Shown here piece by piece: positions 41,732-49,684 of a stretch of 64,000 bases of DNA. Made by a program: the position numbers and the translations under genes. The notes beneath the pieces were generated by a model, which saw only the letters and a program-made list of their open reading frames with translations, had not been told where the DNA came from and did no database searches. The stretch comes from Candidatus Promineofilum glycogenicum (GTDB lineage: Bacteria > Chloroflexota > Anaerolineae > Promineifilales > Promineifilaceae): NCBI GenBank assembly GCA_016707605.1, contig JADJHJ010000003.1, positions 1-64,000 on the forward strand. The letters are read 5' to 3'. Numbering within the stretch: position 1 is the stretch's first letter; each line of letters starts with the position of its first letter.

Positions 41732-42844
41732 ATGTCCGCTGTGCTGCCGCGACCGGGCGTCGCGCAAAGTGACAAACATCCTGAGATGATCGTGCGCACG
41801 GCCGAGCCGTTCAACGCCGGGCCGCCGCCGCGACTGCTCGGCCGGCAGTGGCTGACGCCGACCGATCTCTTCTTCGTCCGTAACCACGGCACGGTTCCCG
41901 AACTGGACGCCGCCGCCTACCGCCTGACCGTCCGCGGCGGCCAGGGCGGGCCGCTGTCGCTGTCGCTGGCCGACCTGCGCCGCCTCCCGCGCCAGACCGT
42001 GGCCGCGGTGGTGCAGTGCGCCGGCAACCGGCGGCGCGAGATGCTGGCCCTGCGCGACATCCCCGGCGAAGTGCCGTGGGACCTGGAGGCGATCAGCCAG
42101 GGGGAGTGGGGTGGCGTCAGCCTGGGCCACGTGCTGGAGTTGGCCGGCATCCGCCCCGGCGCGGCCCACGTGGCCTTTACCGGGCTGGATGAGGTCGAGC
42201 GGCGCGGCCGGCGCTTTGGCTTTGGCGCGTCCATCCCGCTGGACAAGGCGCTCGGCCCGGAAGTGCTGCTGGCCGACGAGATGAACGGCGCGCCGCTGAC
42301 GCCGCTGCATGGCGCGCCGCTGCGGCTGGTTGTGCCCGGCGCCATCGGCGCGCGCAGCGTCAAGTGGCTGGGCGAGATCACACTGCAAGCCGAGCCGTCG
42401 GACAACTACTTCCAGGCCGTGGCCTATCAGCACTTCCCGCCCGACGTAGATGCGACGACGGTCGTCGAGGGCGCGGGCCGGATGCTGGATGAGTTGTTCG
42501 TCAGCGCGGCCATCTGCGTGCCGGAGGCGGGCGCGGTGTTGCCGGCCGGGCCGGTGACGGTCAGCGGCTACGCCGTAGGGCAGGGCGGCCGGCTGGTGGA
42601 GCGCATCGAGGTGTCGGCCGACGGCGGGCAGACGTGGACGGAAGCGGCGCTGCGCGGCGTCCATCGCCAGTGGGCGTGGCAGCTCTGGTCGGCGACGGTG
42701 CAGTTAGCGCCGGGCCGCCAGACGCTCGTCGCCCGCGCCATCGACAGCGGCGGCTACACCCAGCCGGCCGACGTGGGCGAGACGTGGAACTACAAGGGGT
42801 ATATGAACAACGCCTGGCATCGGGTTGAGGTGCAAGTTGGTTAG
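41732..42844 (+). CDS. Sulfite oxidase-fold molybdopterin enzyme
   Basis: 370-residue molybdenum enzyme of the sulfite oxidase family. The catalytic domain has FFVRNHG (47-53), the molybdenum ligand C96 in VQCAGNRR, GVSLGHVLELAGI and GARSVKWLGEI; the C-terminal immunoglobulin-like dimerisation domain ends WNYKGYMNNAWHRV. No signal peptide or haem domain is present, so it is probably a cytoplasmic plant-type or uncharacterised form. ATG 41732 has GGACGGAG upstream; a GTG at 41678 would add 18 residues without support. A terminator-like hairpin follows at 42911. Confidence 0.92.
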   Translation: MSAVLPRPGVAQSDKHPEMIVRTAEPFNAGPPPRLLGRQWLTPTDLFFVRNHGTVPELDAAAYRLTVRGGQGGPLSLSLADLRRLPRQTVAAVVQCAGNRRREMLALRDIPGEVPWDLEAISQGEWGGVSLGHVLELAGIRPGAAHVAFTGLDEVERRGRRFGFGASIPLDKALGPEVLLADEMNGAPLTPLHGAPLRLVVPGAIGARSVKWLGEITLQAEPSDNYFQAVAYQHFPPDVDATTVVEGAGRMLDELFVSAAICVPEAGAVLPAGPVTVSGYAVGQGGRLVERIEVSADGGQTWTEAALRGVHRQWAWQLWSATVQLAPGRQTLVARAIDSGGYTQPADVGETWNYKGYMNNAWHRVEVQVG

Positions 42845-42910
42845 GTAGGGGCGCTACCGGTTGTGCCAGTTCCCGGTTGATAGTGAGTTCTTCTCTTCTT
42901 CCAGAGCAAG

Positions 42911-42940
42911 GGGGGCAGTTACGGCGTGACTGCCCCCTTT
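42911..42940 (+). terminator. Terminator-like hairpin
   Basis: Stem GGGGGCAGT / ACTGCCCCC with a 9-base loop and a TTT tail, 66 bases after the sulfite-oxidase-like stop. Confidence 0.65.
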
Positions 42941-43093
42941 GCGCTTCTCCGCCACGCAGAGTGCGCATCCTCAGATGCGGCCCCGTCCTCAGCCGTCCGC
43001 ATGTAAGGATGCGGACTCCGCCGCCGGCCACCCACCACCCGAAAATTCACGCATCCTTCACGCCCCTTCGTGCTACACTACCAATCCGTGATT

Positions 43094-43107
43094 AGAACTG
43101 ATGTTCT
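43094..43107. promoter_or_regulatory. Possible LexA-type box
   Basis: AGAAC-TGAT-GTTCT, a perfect dyad of the GAAC-N4-GTTC form used by LexA of Gram-positive-type SOS systems. A TACACT -10-like word lies 16 bases upstream. No gene starts within 500 bases downstream on the plus strand, so the target is unclear. Confidence 0.4.
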
Positions 43108-43135
43108 GATTAACGAACGGAGAAGGAAGCTGAAA

Positions 43136-43197
43136 GCAACCGGCGCGATGGCCGATCCCACGTGATCGCGGCGATCTGTCGCCACACCGCCGGTTGC
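43136..43197 (+). other. Stable stem-loop, possible structured RNA
   Basis: An outer 10-bp stem GCAACCGGCG (43136-43145) with CGCCGGTTGC (43188-43197) encloses an inner GGCGA-TCTG-TCGCC hairpin. It is 30 bases downstream of the possible LexA-type box. It may be an RNA element or another mobile hairpin; it does not match a family I know. Confidence 0.3.
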
Positions 43198-43257
43198 CGA
43201 ACCCAAACACAGCCGACGCCAAAGGTCATGTTACTACCCTTCCTCGCTCACAAGTGA

Positions 43258-43469
43258 GGGCCGCCGGCAACGTGTAGACCCCCTCGCCCTTTGGGGGAGA
43301 GGGTTGGGGAGAGGGCCGCCGGCAACGTGTAGCACCCCCTCGCCCTTTGGGAGAGGGTTGGGGAGAGGGCCGCCGGCAACGTGCCTCCGGGGGCGGGAGG
43401 GTGAGAGGTCAGAGCGTGATGGTTCGTTGGGGTAGGGAGAGTAAGGGGAGAAGGGCCGCCGGCAACGTG
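43258..43469. repeat. Four direct repeats GGGCCGCCGGCAACGTG
   Basis: Identical 17-base copies at 43258, 43313, 43367 and 43453. The first two spacers are near-identical CCCTCGCCCTTTGGG...GAGAGGGTTGGGGAGA text, itself a repeat; the third spacer differs. The 763-base stretch 42845-43607 otherwise holds only the terminator, dyad and stem-loop listed, and no gene. Confidence 0.85.
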
Positions 43470-43607
43470 TTGGCCGCTGTAGGACAGATTGATCGCCGCC
43501 CTACAAATGTGTCGAAAAAAGTATAGCACTAATGTTCTGTTTCTTGCTACAGTGGTCGCAGCCGTTCGGCCGATTGGCCGGAACGCCTGAGCGGCAACAG
43601 GAGCACC

Positions 43608-44189
43608 ATGAACCAACACGACCGCGACAGCGACACAGCCCTGCAAGCGCGACTGCAATATCTGCTCGATCTCGACATCTCACCCAAACTGCTGCCGGAG
43701 CAGCGCCTGCTGCTGGCCATCCTGCGTCAGTCCGTCGTCGACTACTTCGGCGATGACCCGGTGCAACGGCTCGACGCCGCGCTCTACTTCGCCCACTCGC
43801 CCCTCTACCAGACGACGCTGCACCAGTTTGGCCTGCCGGAGACGCTGCTGCCGGAGGGGGTTGACCTGACCGGCTTCAGAAGGAAGGAGACGATGACCAC
43901 TACGTGCCTGATCACCCCGTTGAACCTGGAGACCCTGGTGCGACATCTGTCGGGCAACCAACTGAAGATTCTTCTGACGATGGGCTTGCTGCCGCTGCCG
44001 GCGACGACGCGTCGCATCGGCCTGGCCTGCCAGCTTTCGCGCTCGGCGGCCAAGGCGGCGCTGGAGCAACTGGCGGCGCAGGGGGTGATGGAGCTACACG
44101 ACCAGGGCCTGCGGGTCATGTGGTCGCTGGGGGAAGAAGTGGGGCGGTTTGTGGCCGGGGTGTGGAGCGCTCAGAACGACCACTCATAG
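43608..44189 (+). CDS. Putative winged-helix DNA-binding protein
   Basis: 193-residue protein. The C-terminal half (about 105-185) looks like a MarR/HTH winged helix: LVRHLSGNQLKILLTMGLLPLPATTRRIGLACQLSRSAAKAALEQLAAQGVMELHDQGLRVMW. The N-terminal half (LQYLLDLDISPKLLPEQRLLLAILRQSVVDYFGDD, about 16-50) is helical and I do not recognise it. A regulator of unknown target is the best guess. ATG 43608 follows AGGAG. An internal ATG at 43893 could start only the DNA-binding half. It overlaps the convergent GNAT gene by 19 bases at its 3' end. Confidence 0.72.
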   Translation: MNQHDRDSDTALQARLQYLLDLDISPKLLPEQRLLLAILRQSVVDYFGDDPVQRLDAALYFAHSPLYQTTLHQFGLPETLLPEGVDLTGFRRKETMTTTCLITPLNLETLVRHLSGNQLKILLTMGLLPLPATTRRIGLACQLSRSAAKAALEQLAAQGVMELHDQGLRVMWSLGEEVGRFVAGVWSAQNDHS

Positions 44190-45337
44190 AGGTGGTACGT
44201 CTGCCGGGCCAGCGCGCCGCGGCCGAGCAAGAACGCTGCCGCAGTTGATTGGCTAGGGCTATCGCTGACGGGCGATTGCCGGCGGCGCGGCGACCACAGC
44301 GGCCCAATCGTCAACGTCCGCCAGCCGCGCGACCGGGCCGCGGCCAGCGCCCAGGCCCACAGCCCCGACCCCACACCCCGCCCGCGCCAGGCCGGCAACA
44401 CGCCGCCGAACAGCAACCGCCCGGCGCTCGCCGGCCGCGCGCCGCCCAGCGCCAGCGCCGCCCGCCCCCACAACGGCCGCCCGCCCCGCGTCGCTCGCAG
44501 TCGCCCGGCAGCGTCAGGGGCCAGCAGGACAAAGCCAACCGGCGCGCCGCCCACCTCGGCCAGCCCACCGAACGCCCCCGGCCCGCTGGCTCGCAGCAGG
44601 TAGGCCGCCTCGGCCGCGTCCGGCGGCGCAAAGCCGCCACTGTCGTCCACCGCCGCCGCCAGCAGCGGCCGTAGCTCCCCCGCCAATCGCCCCACGTCAA
44701 AGGGTTGGGCCGCCGCGGCCGCGACGGACTCTTCGCCCACCGCGACCTCATACAACCGCCCCACTTGCCCCACCCGCGCCCGCCGCTCCAGCAACTCCGG
44801 CAAGTAGGGCGGGTTAGTCGGCGTGTGTTGCGGCGGCCAGGCGTCCCACGAATCGACCAGCAGGCCGCGGCCGAGATGGGGCGACAGGCCGACCGGGCCG
44901 ACCAGCCGGCTGAGGCCCGCGTCCGATAGCGCCTCCGCCAAATGGTCGTACAGCCGCTCGAACGCCTCGGCGTCGTCGGCCAGCTTGAGCGCGCTCAGAT
45001 AGGCCGTGTCGTCGCCGCGGCGCGGGTCGAACAGGGCCACGGCCGCGGCCAGGGGCTTCTCCAGGACGCTCGTCAGCGGTATCTCCTGCTGATCGGTGCG
45101 GGCGCGGCGCACGCCGGTGCGATAGAGCGCCTCGACGTGGACGAGGGCCGCGCCTAGCCGGGCCAGGTGGGCGTTGTGGCGCGGGTTCAAGTCGCGCCGA
45201 AACGCGCCGTAATGTGGCGGCGTCCAGCGCTCATCGTCCCGCCCGATGGCCCACCAGGCGTTGACGAACGCCCGCCGCTCCCAAAAGGAAGCCGCGGCGG
45301 CGTCGGTGGCGTGGAGGGAGTAGTTGAAGTAGGGCAA
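44171..45337 (-). CDS. GNAT family N-acetyltransferase
   Basis: 388-residue protein with a GNAT domain at the C-terminus: the acetyl-CoA pyrophosphate loop is in LPAWRGRGVGSGLWAWALAAARSRGW (about 320-345), following strand motifs GFVLLAPDAAGRLRATRG. The N-terminal 200 residues contain GNAT-like segments such as RRDLNPRHNAHLARLGAALVHVEALY, LVGPVGLSPHLGRGLLVDSWDAWPP and PYLPELLERR, suggesting a degenerate second domain. The substrate is unknown. The start is TTG 45337, at the edge of a repeat element and without a clear ribosome site; MPYFNYSL is a plausible N-terminus. Confidence 0.8.
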   Translation of the reverse strand: MPYFNYSLHATDAAAASFWERRAFVNAWWAIGRDDERWTPPHYGAFRRDLNPRHNAHLARLGAALVHVEALYRTGVRRARTDQQEIPLTSVLEKPLAAAVALFDPRRGDDTAYLSALKLADDAEAFERLYDHLAEALSDAGLSRLVGPVGLSPHLGRGLLVDSWDAWPPQHTPTNPPYLPELLERRARVGQVGRLYEVAVGEESVAAAAAQPFDVGRLAGELRPLLAAAVDDSGGFAPPDAAEAAYLLRASGPGAFGGLAEVGGAPVGFVLLAPDAAGRLRATRGGRPLWGRAALALGGARPASAGRLLFGGVLPAWRGRGVGSGLWAWALAAARSRGWRTLTIGPLWSPRRRQSPVSDSPSQSTAAAFLLGRGALARQTYHLYEWSF

Positions 45338-45341
45338 GAGA

Positions 45342-45440
45342 AGTTGTCAGTTGTCAGTTGTCAGTTGTTAGTTGTCAGTTGCGGGGGTTGTGGGGGTTGA
45401 CAGTTCGAGCCGGCTACTGACAACTGACCAACTGACAACC
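45342..45440. repeat. Heptamer element, GTTGTCA family
   Basis: Six GTTGTCA/GTTGTTA units, a central GCGGGGGTTGTGGGGGTTG, then CTGACAACTGACC...CTGACAACC units. It separates the GNAT gene from nth, and its right part encodes the C-terminal tail of Nth. Confidence 0.88.
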
Positions 45441-46072
45441 GAAGACGGACAAATATCATTGAGCGGACACGCCGGGCAGTTGGGCTTGCGGGCGGTGCAG
45501 ACGCGGCGGCCGTGCCAGATGAGCAGGTGGGCGATCTCGATCCAGCTTTCGCGCGGGATGACGGCCATCAGGTCGCGCTCGACCTTCACCGGGTCGGTCT
45601 TCGTCGTCAGCCCCAGCCGGGCCGACAGGCGCTTGACGTGGGTATCGACGGTGATGCCGTCGGCCAGGCCGTAGATTTCGCCGCGGACGACGTTGGCCGT
45701 CTTGCGGGCCACGCCGGGCAGCGACAGCAGCGCGTCCATCTGCGGCGGCACTTCGCCGCCATACTCGGCCAGCAGCCGCGCCGCCGCCTGGCGCAGAAAG
45801 CGGGCCTTGTTGCGATAGAAGCCGGTGGGCCGGACGATGGCCTCCAGTTCGGCCGGGTCGGCCGCGGCCAGCGCCTCGGCCGTCGGGTAGCGGGCGAAGA
45901 GGGCCGGCGTGGTCAGGTTCACCCGCTCGTCGGTGCATTGGGCCGACAGGATGACCGCGGCCAGCAGTTGCAGCGGCGTCTCGTAGTCGAGGGCGCAGTG
46001 GGCGTCCGGGTGCGCCCGCCGCAGCCGGGCGATGACCTCGGTCACGTAGGCGGGTGTCGGTAACTCGGACAT
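45368..46072 (-). CDS. nth: Endonuclease III
   Basis: DNA glycosylase/AP lyase for oxidised pyrimidines in base-excision repair. The 234-residue protein has the helix-hairpin-helix LPGVARKTANVV with catalytic K124, D143 in VDTHVKRLSARLGL, and the 4Fe-4S ligands C192, C199, C202, C208 with the canonical 6-2-5 spacing. The family normally ends soon after the cluster; residues 211-234 (SSVVSWSVVSSRLELSTPTT...) are translated GTTGTCA repeat. The start at ATG 46072 gives the usual N-terminus; six further residues upstream are possible, and neither start has a good ribosome site. Confidence 0.95.
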   Translation of the reverse strand: MSELPTPAYVTEVIARLRRAHPDAHCALDYETPLQLLAAVILSAQCTDERVNLTTPALFARYPTAEALAAADPAELEAIVRPTGFYRNKARFLRQAAARLLAEYGGEVPPQMDALLSLPGVARKTANVVRGEIYGLADGITVDTHVKRLSARLGLTTKTDPVKVERDLMAVIPRESWIEIAHLLIWHGRRVCTARKPNCPACPLNDICPSSVVSWSVVSSRLELSTPTTPATDN

Positions 46073-46082
46073 GGTGAAGAAG

Positions 46083-46231
46083 GAAACCACAGATTACACA
46101 GATTTCACAGATTATAAGAGGGGTTTTCGGGGGGTTGGGGGGGGGGGGAGATTTTTAGAAAAAAAAAAAGTTTTTTTTTGGTTAAAGCATGGGCCGGGGG
46201 GAATCTGTGAAATCTGCGTAATCTGTGGTTT
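46083..46231. repeat. Nonamer hairpin with homopolymer-rich loop
   Basis: The arms (46083-46113 and 46201-46231) are CCACAGATT-type nonamers as at 62479. The 87-base loop is unlike any other copy: a run of 13 G interrupted by little, then about 11 A, 9 T and several shorter runs. Other copies have loops of 3-8 bases. The loop composition suggests a sequencing or assembly fault. Confidence 0.85.
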
Positions 46232-46238
46232 CTGCTCT

Positions 46239-47303
46239 TTATGGTGCGCCGACCGGAATCGCCCCCACGCAGCCGAACCCCACCGGCGCGAAGAGCGACT
46301 CGTAGACGCTGGGGTCGAAGTAGAGCAGCCCGGCCGCGCCCTCGGCTCCGGGAATGGTGTAGACGTTGAGCGTCCGGTCGCCGTGCGGCTGGCTGCCGGC
46401 CGGCTGGAAGGGCACGGCCTGCCCGTTGGCGGCCACCAGCGCCCCCAGGTAGGCCGCCTCGCGCGCCGGCGCGCCCTCGCCGCCGCCGATGCGGATAGGG
46501 TTGTCGGGCGAGAAGCCGTAGGTCGGGTCGAGCGAGCGCGGGCAGCCGAACTGCGACCCCAGTGGGAAGAAGCCCACGTCGCGCAGCAGCCGCTGGAAGC
46601 GGGCCGCGTCGCGCGCCGTCCACAGCTCCGACGGGCTGACGCCGAAGGCGTAGAAGAGTTGCCCCGGGTTGGGCCGCACCGTCACCAGGCGGCCGAGCAC
46701 CGCCCCCTGCGGCGTCGTGCCCGACAGGTCGGCCCCCACGCCCGGCGCGCCGCCGACCGTCACCGGGAAGGGCGCCCCCGTTTGCAGCGACGCGCCCATC
46801 GAGCCGTTGATGGCCGCCAGCGCCTCGGCCATGGCCTGCTCCGGCGGGCGGCTGCTGTTCTGCTCCGGCCCGCCGGCCAGGGCCAGCACGCCCTCTGGGC
46901 CGGTGAAGAGCGTCTGGCCGCCGTTGGTCTGCATCTCGTAGCCGGGCGGCGGCCAGAAGGAGTAGCCGCCCGACCAGGAGAACTGCTGCGCCTGGGCCGG
47001 GTCGGTCGTGGGCGAGGCTTCGGCCGTGGCTGTCGCCTCGGCCGTGGGCGTGGCCGTCTCGTCGGGCACGAGGGCCGACAGCGGCGGCTGTGTCGCCCGT
47101 GGGGTGGGCGTCTTGGTCGGCAGGGCGGAGGCGGCTGTCGGCGACGGGGCCAGCGTCGGTGTCGGCCGCAGGGCGACGGCCGTGGGCGCGGCGTCGACCG
47201 GGGCAATGGTGGCCGCCGCCTCTTCCGCGCCGGAGTCGCCGCAGGCGGCCAGCAACAGGGTGAACAGGAAGGACAAAGTAAGGTAAACGCGCGCACGGGA
47301 CAT
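46239..47303 (-). CDS. Putative lipoprotein with Thr/Pro-rich linker
   Basis: 354-residue exported lipoprotein: signal peptide with lipobox LLLAAC (Cys about 21), an Ala/Thr/Pro-rich linker (about 30-105), and a C-terminal domain of unknown fold (YSFWPPPGYEMQTNGGQTLFTGPEGVLALAGGPE...). The domain contains two cysteines (GCPRSLDPTYGFSPDNPIRIGGG and GFGCVGAIP) that could pair outside the cell. No enzymatic motif is seen. Both ends are bordered by repeats. Architecture parallels the lipoprotein at 16384, although sequence similarity is low. Confidence 0.8.
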   Translation of the reverse strand: MSRARVYLTLSFLFTLLLAACGDSGAEEAAATIAPVDAAPTAVALRPTPTLAPSPTAASALPTKTPTPRATQPPLSALVPDETATPTAEATATAEASPTTDPAQAQQFSWSGGYSFWPPPGYEMQTNGGQTLFTGPEGVLALAGGPEQNSSRPPEQAMAEALAAINGSMGASLQTGAPFPVTVGGAPGVGADLSGTTPQGAVLGRLVTVRPNPGQLFYAFGVSPSELWTARDAARFQRLLRDVGFFPLGSQFGCPRSLDPTYGFSPDNPIRIGGGEGAPAREAAYLGALVAANGQAVPFQPAGSQPHGDRTLNVYTIPGAEGAAGLLYFDPSVYESLFAPVGFGCVGAIPVGAP

Positions 47304-47525
47304 GGGTGCATTTTATCAAGACTCTCCGTGCGTCGCACCTTCTGGGATGCGTCGCACGTTCTTGGCGGCTGGGCGGCCTGTCAGGAAGGTGCAACGCACT
47401 GCGGAAAGTGCGATGCACGGCTGCCCCCTGCTCCCCCGCCCCCCTGCCCCCCTGCGCTTCAGACAGTGCGCAATCCCCCATTTCCCGCTATAGTATCCGC
47501 CGATTATTCGAGGGAGTAACAACGC
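47304..47525. other. Intergenic repeats before the debranching gene
   Basis: Contains GTGCGTCGCAC/GTGCAACGCAC-type inverted words (47327-47425) and a CTGCCCC heptamer run (47420-47455). The start of the next gene is preceded by GAGGGAG. No gene is seen. Confidence 0.6.
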
Positions 47526-49571
47526 ATGGCAATCGACTTCGGCCGCGAGGTGTGTGGCGATTTATCGGTGGTCTCCAAACGCGAGTGGCTGGTCACCAAC
47601 GGCATCGGCGGCTACGCCAGCGGCACGCTGGCCAACGTCCTCTCGCGGCGCTACCACGGCCTGCTGATGGCCGCGCTGGAGCCGCCGCTGGGCCGCACCC
47701 TGCTGCTGGCCAAGCTGGACGAGACGGCCGAATACGACGGCATCTACCCCGACAGCGGCCGTCTGACCCCGCTCTACCTCAACCGCTGGGAAGACGGCAC
47801 CGTGGAGGGCAACGGCCACCACCACCTCAACCGCTTCCACCTGGAGGGCACGACGCCGGTCTGGACCTACGCCATCGCCAACGGCCTGCTGGAAAAGCGC
47901 ATCTGGATGCAGCCGGGGGCCAACACGACCTACATCCAGTACCGCCTGGCCCGCGCCACCGGGCCGATGGGGCTGACTATCAAGGCCCTGGGCAACTACC
48001 GCGACTATCACAGCACGACCATCATCAACGATTGGTCGCCCGATGTGGAGGATGTCGATCAGGGCCTAAAGATCACCATGTTCGACGGCGCGCGGCCGTT
48101 CTACCTGTTCAGCGACCGGGCCACGTTCAGCACGCGCTCCGATTGGTACGAGGACTTCTTCCTGGCCGTGGAGGAGTTTCGCGGCCAGCGCGACGTGACC
48201 GAAGACCACCTCTACCTGGCCCAGCTAAAGGTGACGCTGCGGCCGGGCGAGAGCTTCGCCATCGTCGCCAGCACCGAGGCCGCGCCCAACCTCGACAGCG
48301 TTGTGGCCTATGGCGACCGACAGGCCCACGAAGCGGCCCTGCTGGAGCGGGCCGGCGATCTTGGCGGGCCGGCGGCCAGCGCCCGGCAACAGGACGCCCT
48401 GCGCCACCTGGTGCTGGCCGCCGACCAGTTCGTCGTCCGCCGGCCGACGGCGGCCGACCCCGACGGCCAGTCGATCATCGCCGGCTACCCGTGGTTCAGC
48501 GATTGGGGGCGCGACACGATGATCGCCCTGCCGGGGCTGACGCTGACCACCGGCCGGCCGGAGGTGGCCGCCCGCATCCTGCGCACCTACGCCCAGTTCG
48601 TCGACCAGGGCATGTTGCCCAACCGCTTCCCCGACGTGGGCGAGACGCCGGAGTACAACACCGTCGACGCGACGCTGTGGTACTTCGTCGCCCTGCACGA
48701 GTACGTGAAGGCCACCGGCGACACGGCCCTGGCCCGCGAACTGTTCCCGGTGCTGGCCGATATCATCGACTGGCACATCCGCGGCACGCGTTATCACATC
48801 CACATGGACGAGGCCGACGCCCTGCTCTACGCCGGCGAGGCGGGGGTGCAACTGACGTGGATGGACGCCAAGGTGGATGAGTGGGTCGTCACGCCGCGCA
48901 CCGGCAAGCCGGTGGAGATCAATGCGCTGTGGTACAACGCCCTGCGCATCATGGAGGCGTTCGCCGGGCAGTTGGGCGAGGATGCCGGCCGCTACGCCGA
49001 GTTGGCCGACCGGGCACAGACGGGCTTCGCGCGCTTCTGGAACGCGCCGCTGGGCTACTGCTACGACGTGCTCGACGCTCCGGCCATCGGGGATGGCCGC
49101 GCCATCCCCGACGCCCCGGCCGGCAACGACGGCAGCCTGCGGCCCAACCAACTGCTGGCCGTCTCCCTGCCCCACAGCCCGCTGACGGCCGAGCGGCAGC
49201 GCTCCGTCGTCGACGCCTGCGGCCGCCACCTGTTGACCGCCCACGGCCTGCGCTCCCTGTCGCCCGACGACAAGGCCTACATCGGCCGCTACGGCGGCGA
49301 CCGGCGCAAGCGCGATGGGGCCTACCATCAGGGCACGGCCTGGGGCTGGCTCATCGGGCCGTTCGTGGCCGCCCATCTGCGCGTCTATGGCGATGCCGCC
49401 GCGGCGCGCAGCTACGTGGCCCCGCTGCTGCAACACCTGAATGACCACGGCGTGGGCAGCATCAGCGAGATCTTCGAGGGGGACGCGCCCTTCACCCCCC
49501 GCGGCTGCACCGCCCAGGCGTGGAGCGTGGCCGAGGTGCTGCGGGCGTGGCGGATGACAGAGGCAGAATAA
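47526..49571 (+). CDS. Glycogen debranching enzyme (amylo-alpha-1,6-glucosidase, GH133)
   Basis: 681-residue cytosolic enzyme of the archaeal/bacterial type that hydrolyses alpha-1,6 branch stubs. The N-terminal bacterial-type domain (REWLVTNGIGGYASGTLANVLSRRYHGLL, 19-47) is followed by an alpha6/alpha6 barrel with AGYPWFSDWGRDTMIALPGLTL (about 319-340), RFPDVGETPEYNTVDATLW and the C-terminal GAYHQGTAWGWLIGPF and SEIFEGDAPFTPRGCTAQAWSVAEVLR. The acidic catalytic residues of the family lie in the D-W-G-R-D and E-I-F-E contexts. ATG 47526 follows GAGGGAG. It functions with glycogen phosphorylase (28328). Confidence 0.95.
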   Translation: MAIDFGREVCGDLSVVSKREWLVTNGIGGYASGTLANVLSRRYHGLLMAALEPPLGRTLLLAKLDETAEYDGIYPDSGRLTPLYLNRWEDGTVEGNGHHHLNRFHLEGTTPVWTYAIANGLLEKRIWMQPGANTTYIQYRLARATGPMGLTIKALGNYRDYHSTTIINDWSPDVEDVDQGLKITMFDGARPFYLFSDRATFSTRSDWYEDFFLAVEEFRGQRDVTEDHLYLAQLKVTLRPGESFAIVASTEAAPNLDSVVAYGDRQAHEAALLERAGDLGGPAASARQQDALRHLVLAADQFVVRRPTAADPDGQSIIAGYPWFSDWGRDTMIALPGLTLTTGRPEVAARILRTYAQFVDQGMLPNRFPDVGETPEYNTVDATLWYFVALHEYVKATGDTALARELFPVLADIIDWHIRGTRYHIHMDEADALLYAGEAGVQLTWMDAKVDEWVVTPRTGKPVEINALWYNALRIMEAFAGQLGEDAGRYAELADRAQTGFARFWNAPLGYCYDVLDAPAIGDGRAIPDAPAGNDGSLRPNQLLAVSLPHSPLTAERQRSVVDACGRHLLTAHGLRSLSPDDKAYIGRYGGDRRKRDGAYHQGTAWGWLIGPFVAAHLRVYGDAAAARSYVAPLLQHLNDHGVGSISEIFEGDAPFTPRGCTAQAWSVAEVLRAWRMTEAE

Positions 49572-49668
49572 GAAACCACAGATTACACAGATTTCACAGA
49601 TTAGAAGAGCAGACGCCAAAAAGCTTATTCTTCTTTGCGCCTTTGCCCCTTAGCGCCTTTGCGTGAGC
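49572..49668. repeat. Chimeric repeat element
   Basis: The left arm is CCACAGATTACACAGATT nonamers (49575-49603), the centre is AGAAGAGCAGACGCC, and the right arm is TTTGCGCCTTTGC-type units complementary to the GCGCAAAG family (49633-49666). The arms do not pair; each matches a different family in this window. Confidence 0.85.
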
Positions 49669-49684
49669 TGCTTAGGAGAGAGAC

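Noticed and set aside
43258..43469. Regularly spaced 17-base direct repeats that look like a small CRISPR array
   Set aside because: Only four copies, spacers 1 and 2 are nearly the same sequence, the third spacing is much longer, and no cas genes are in the window.
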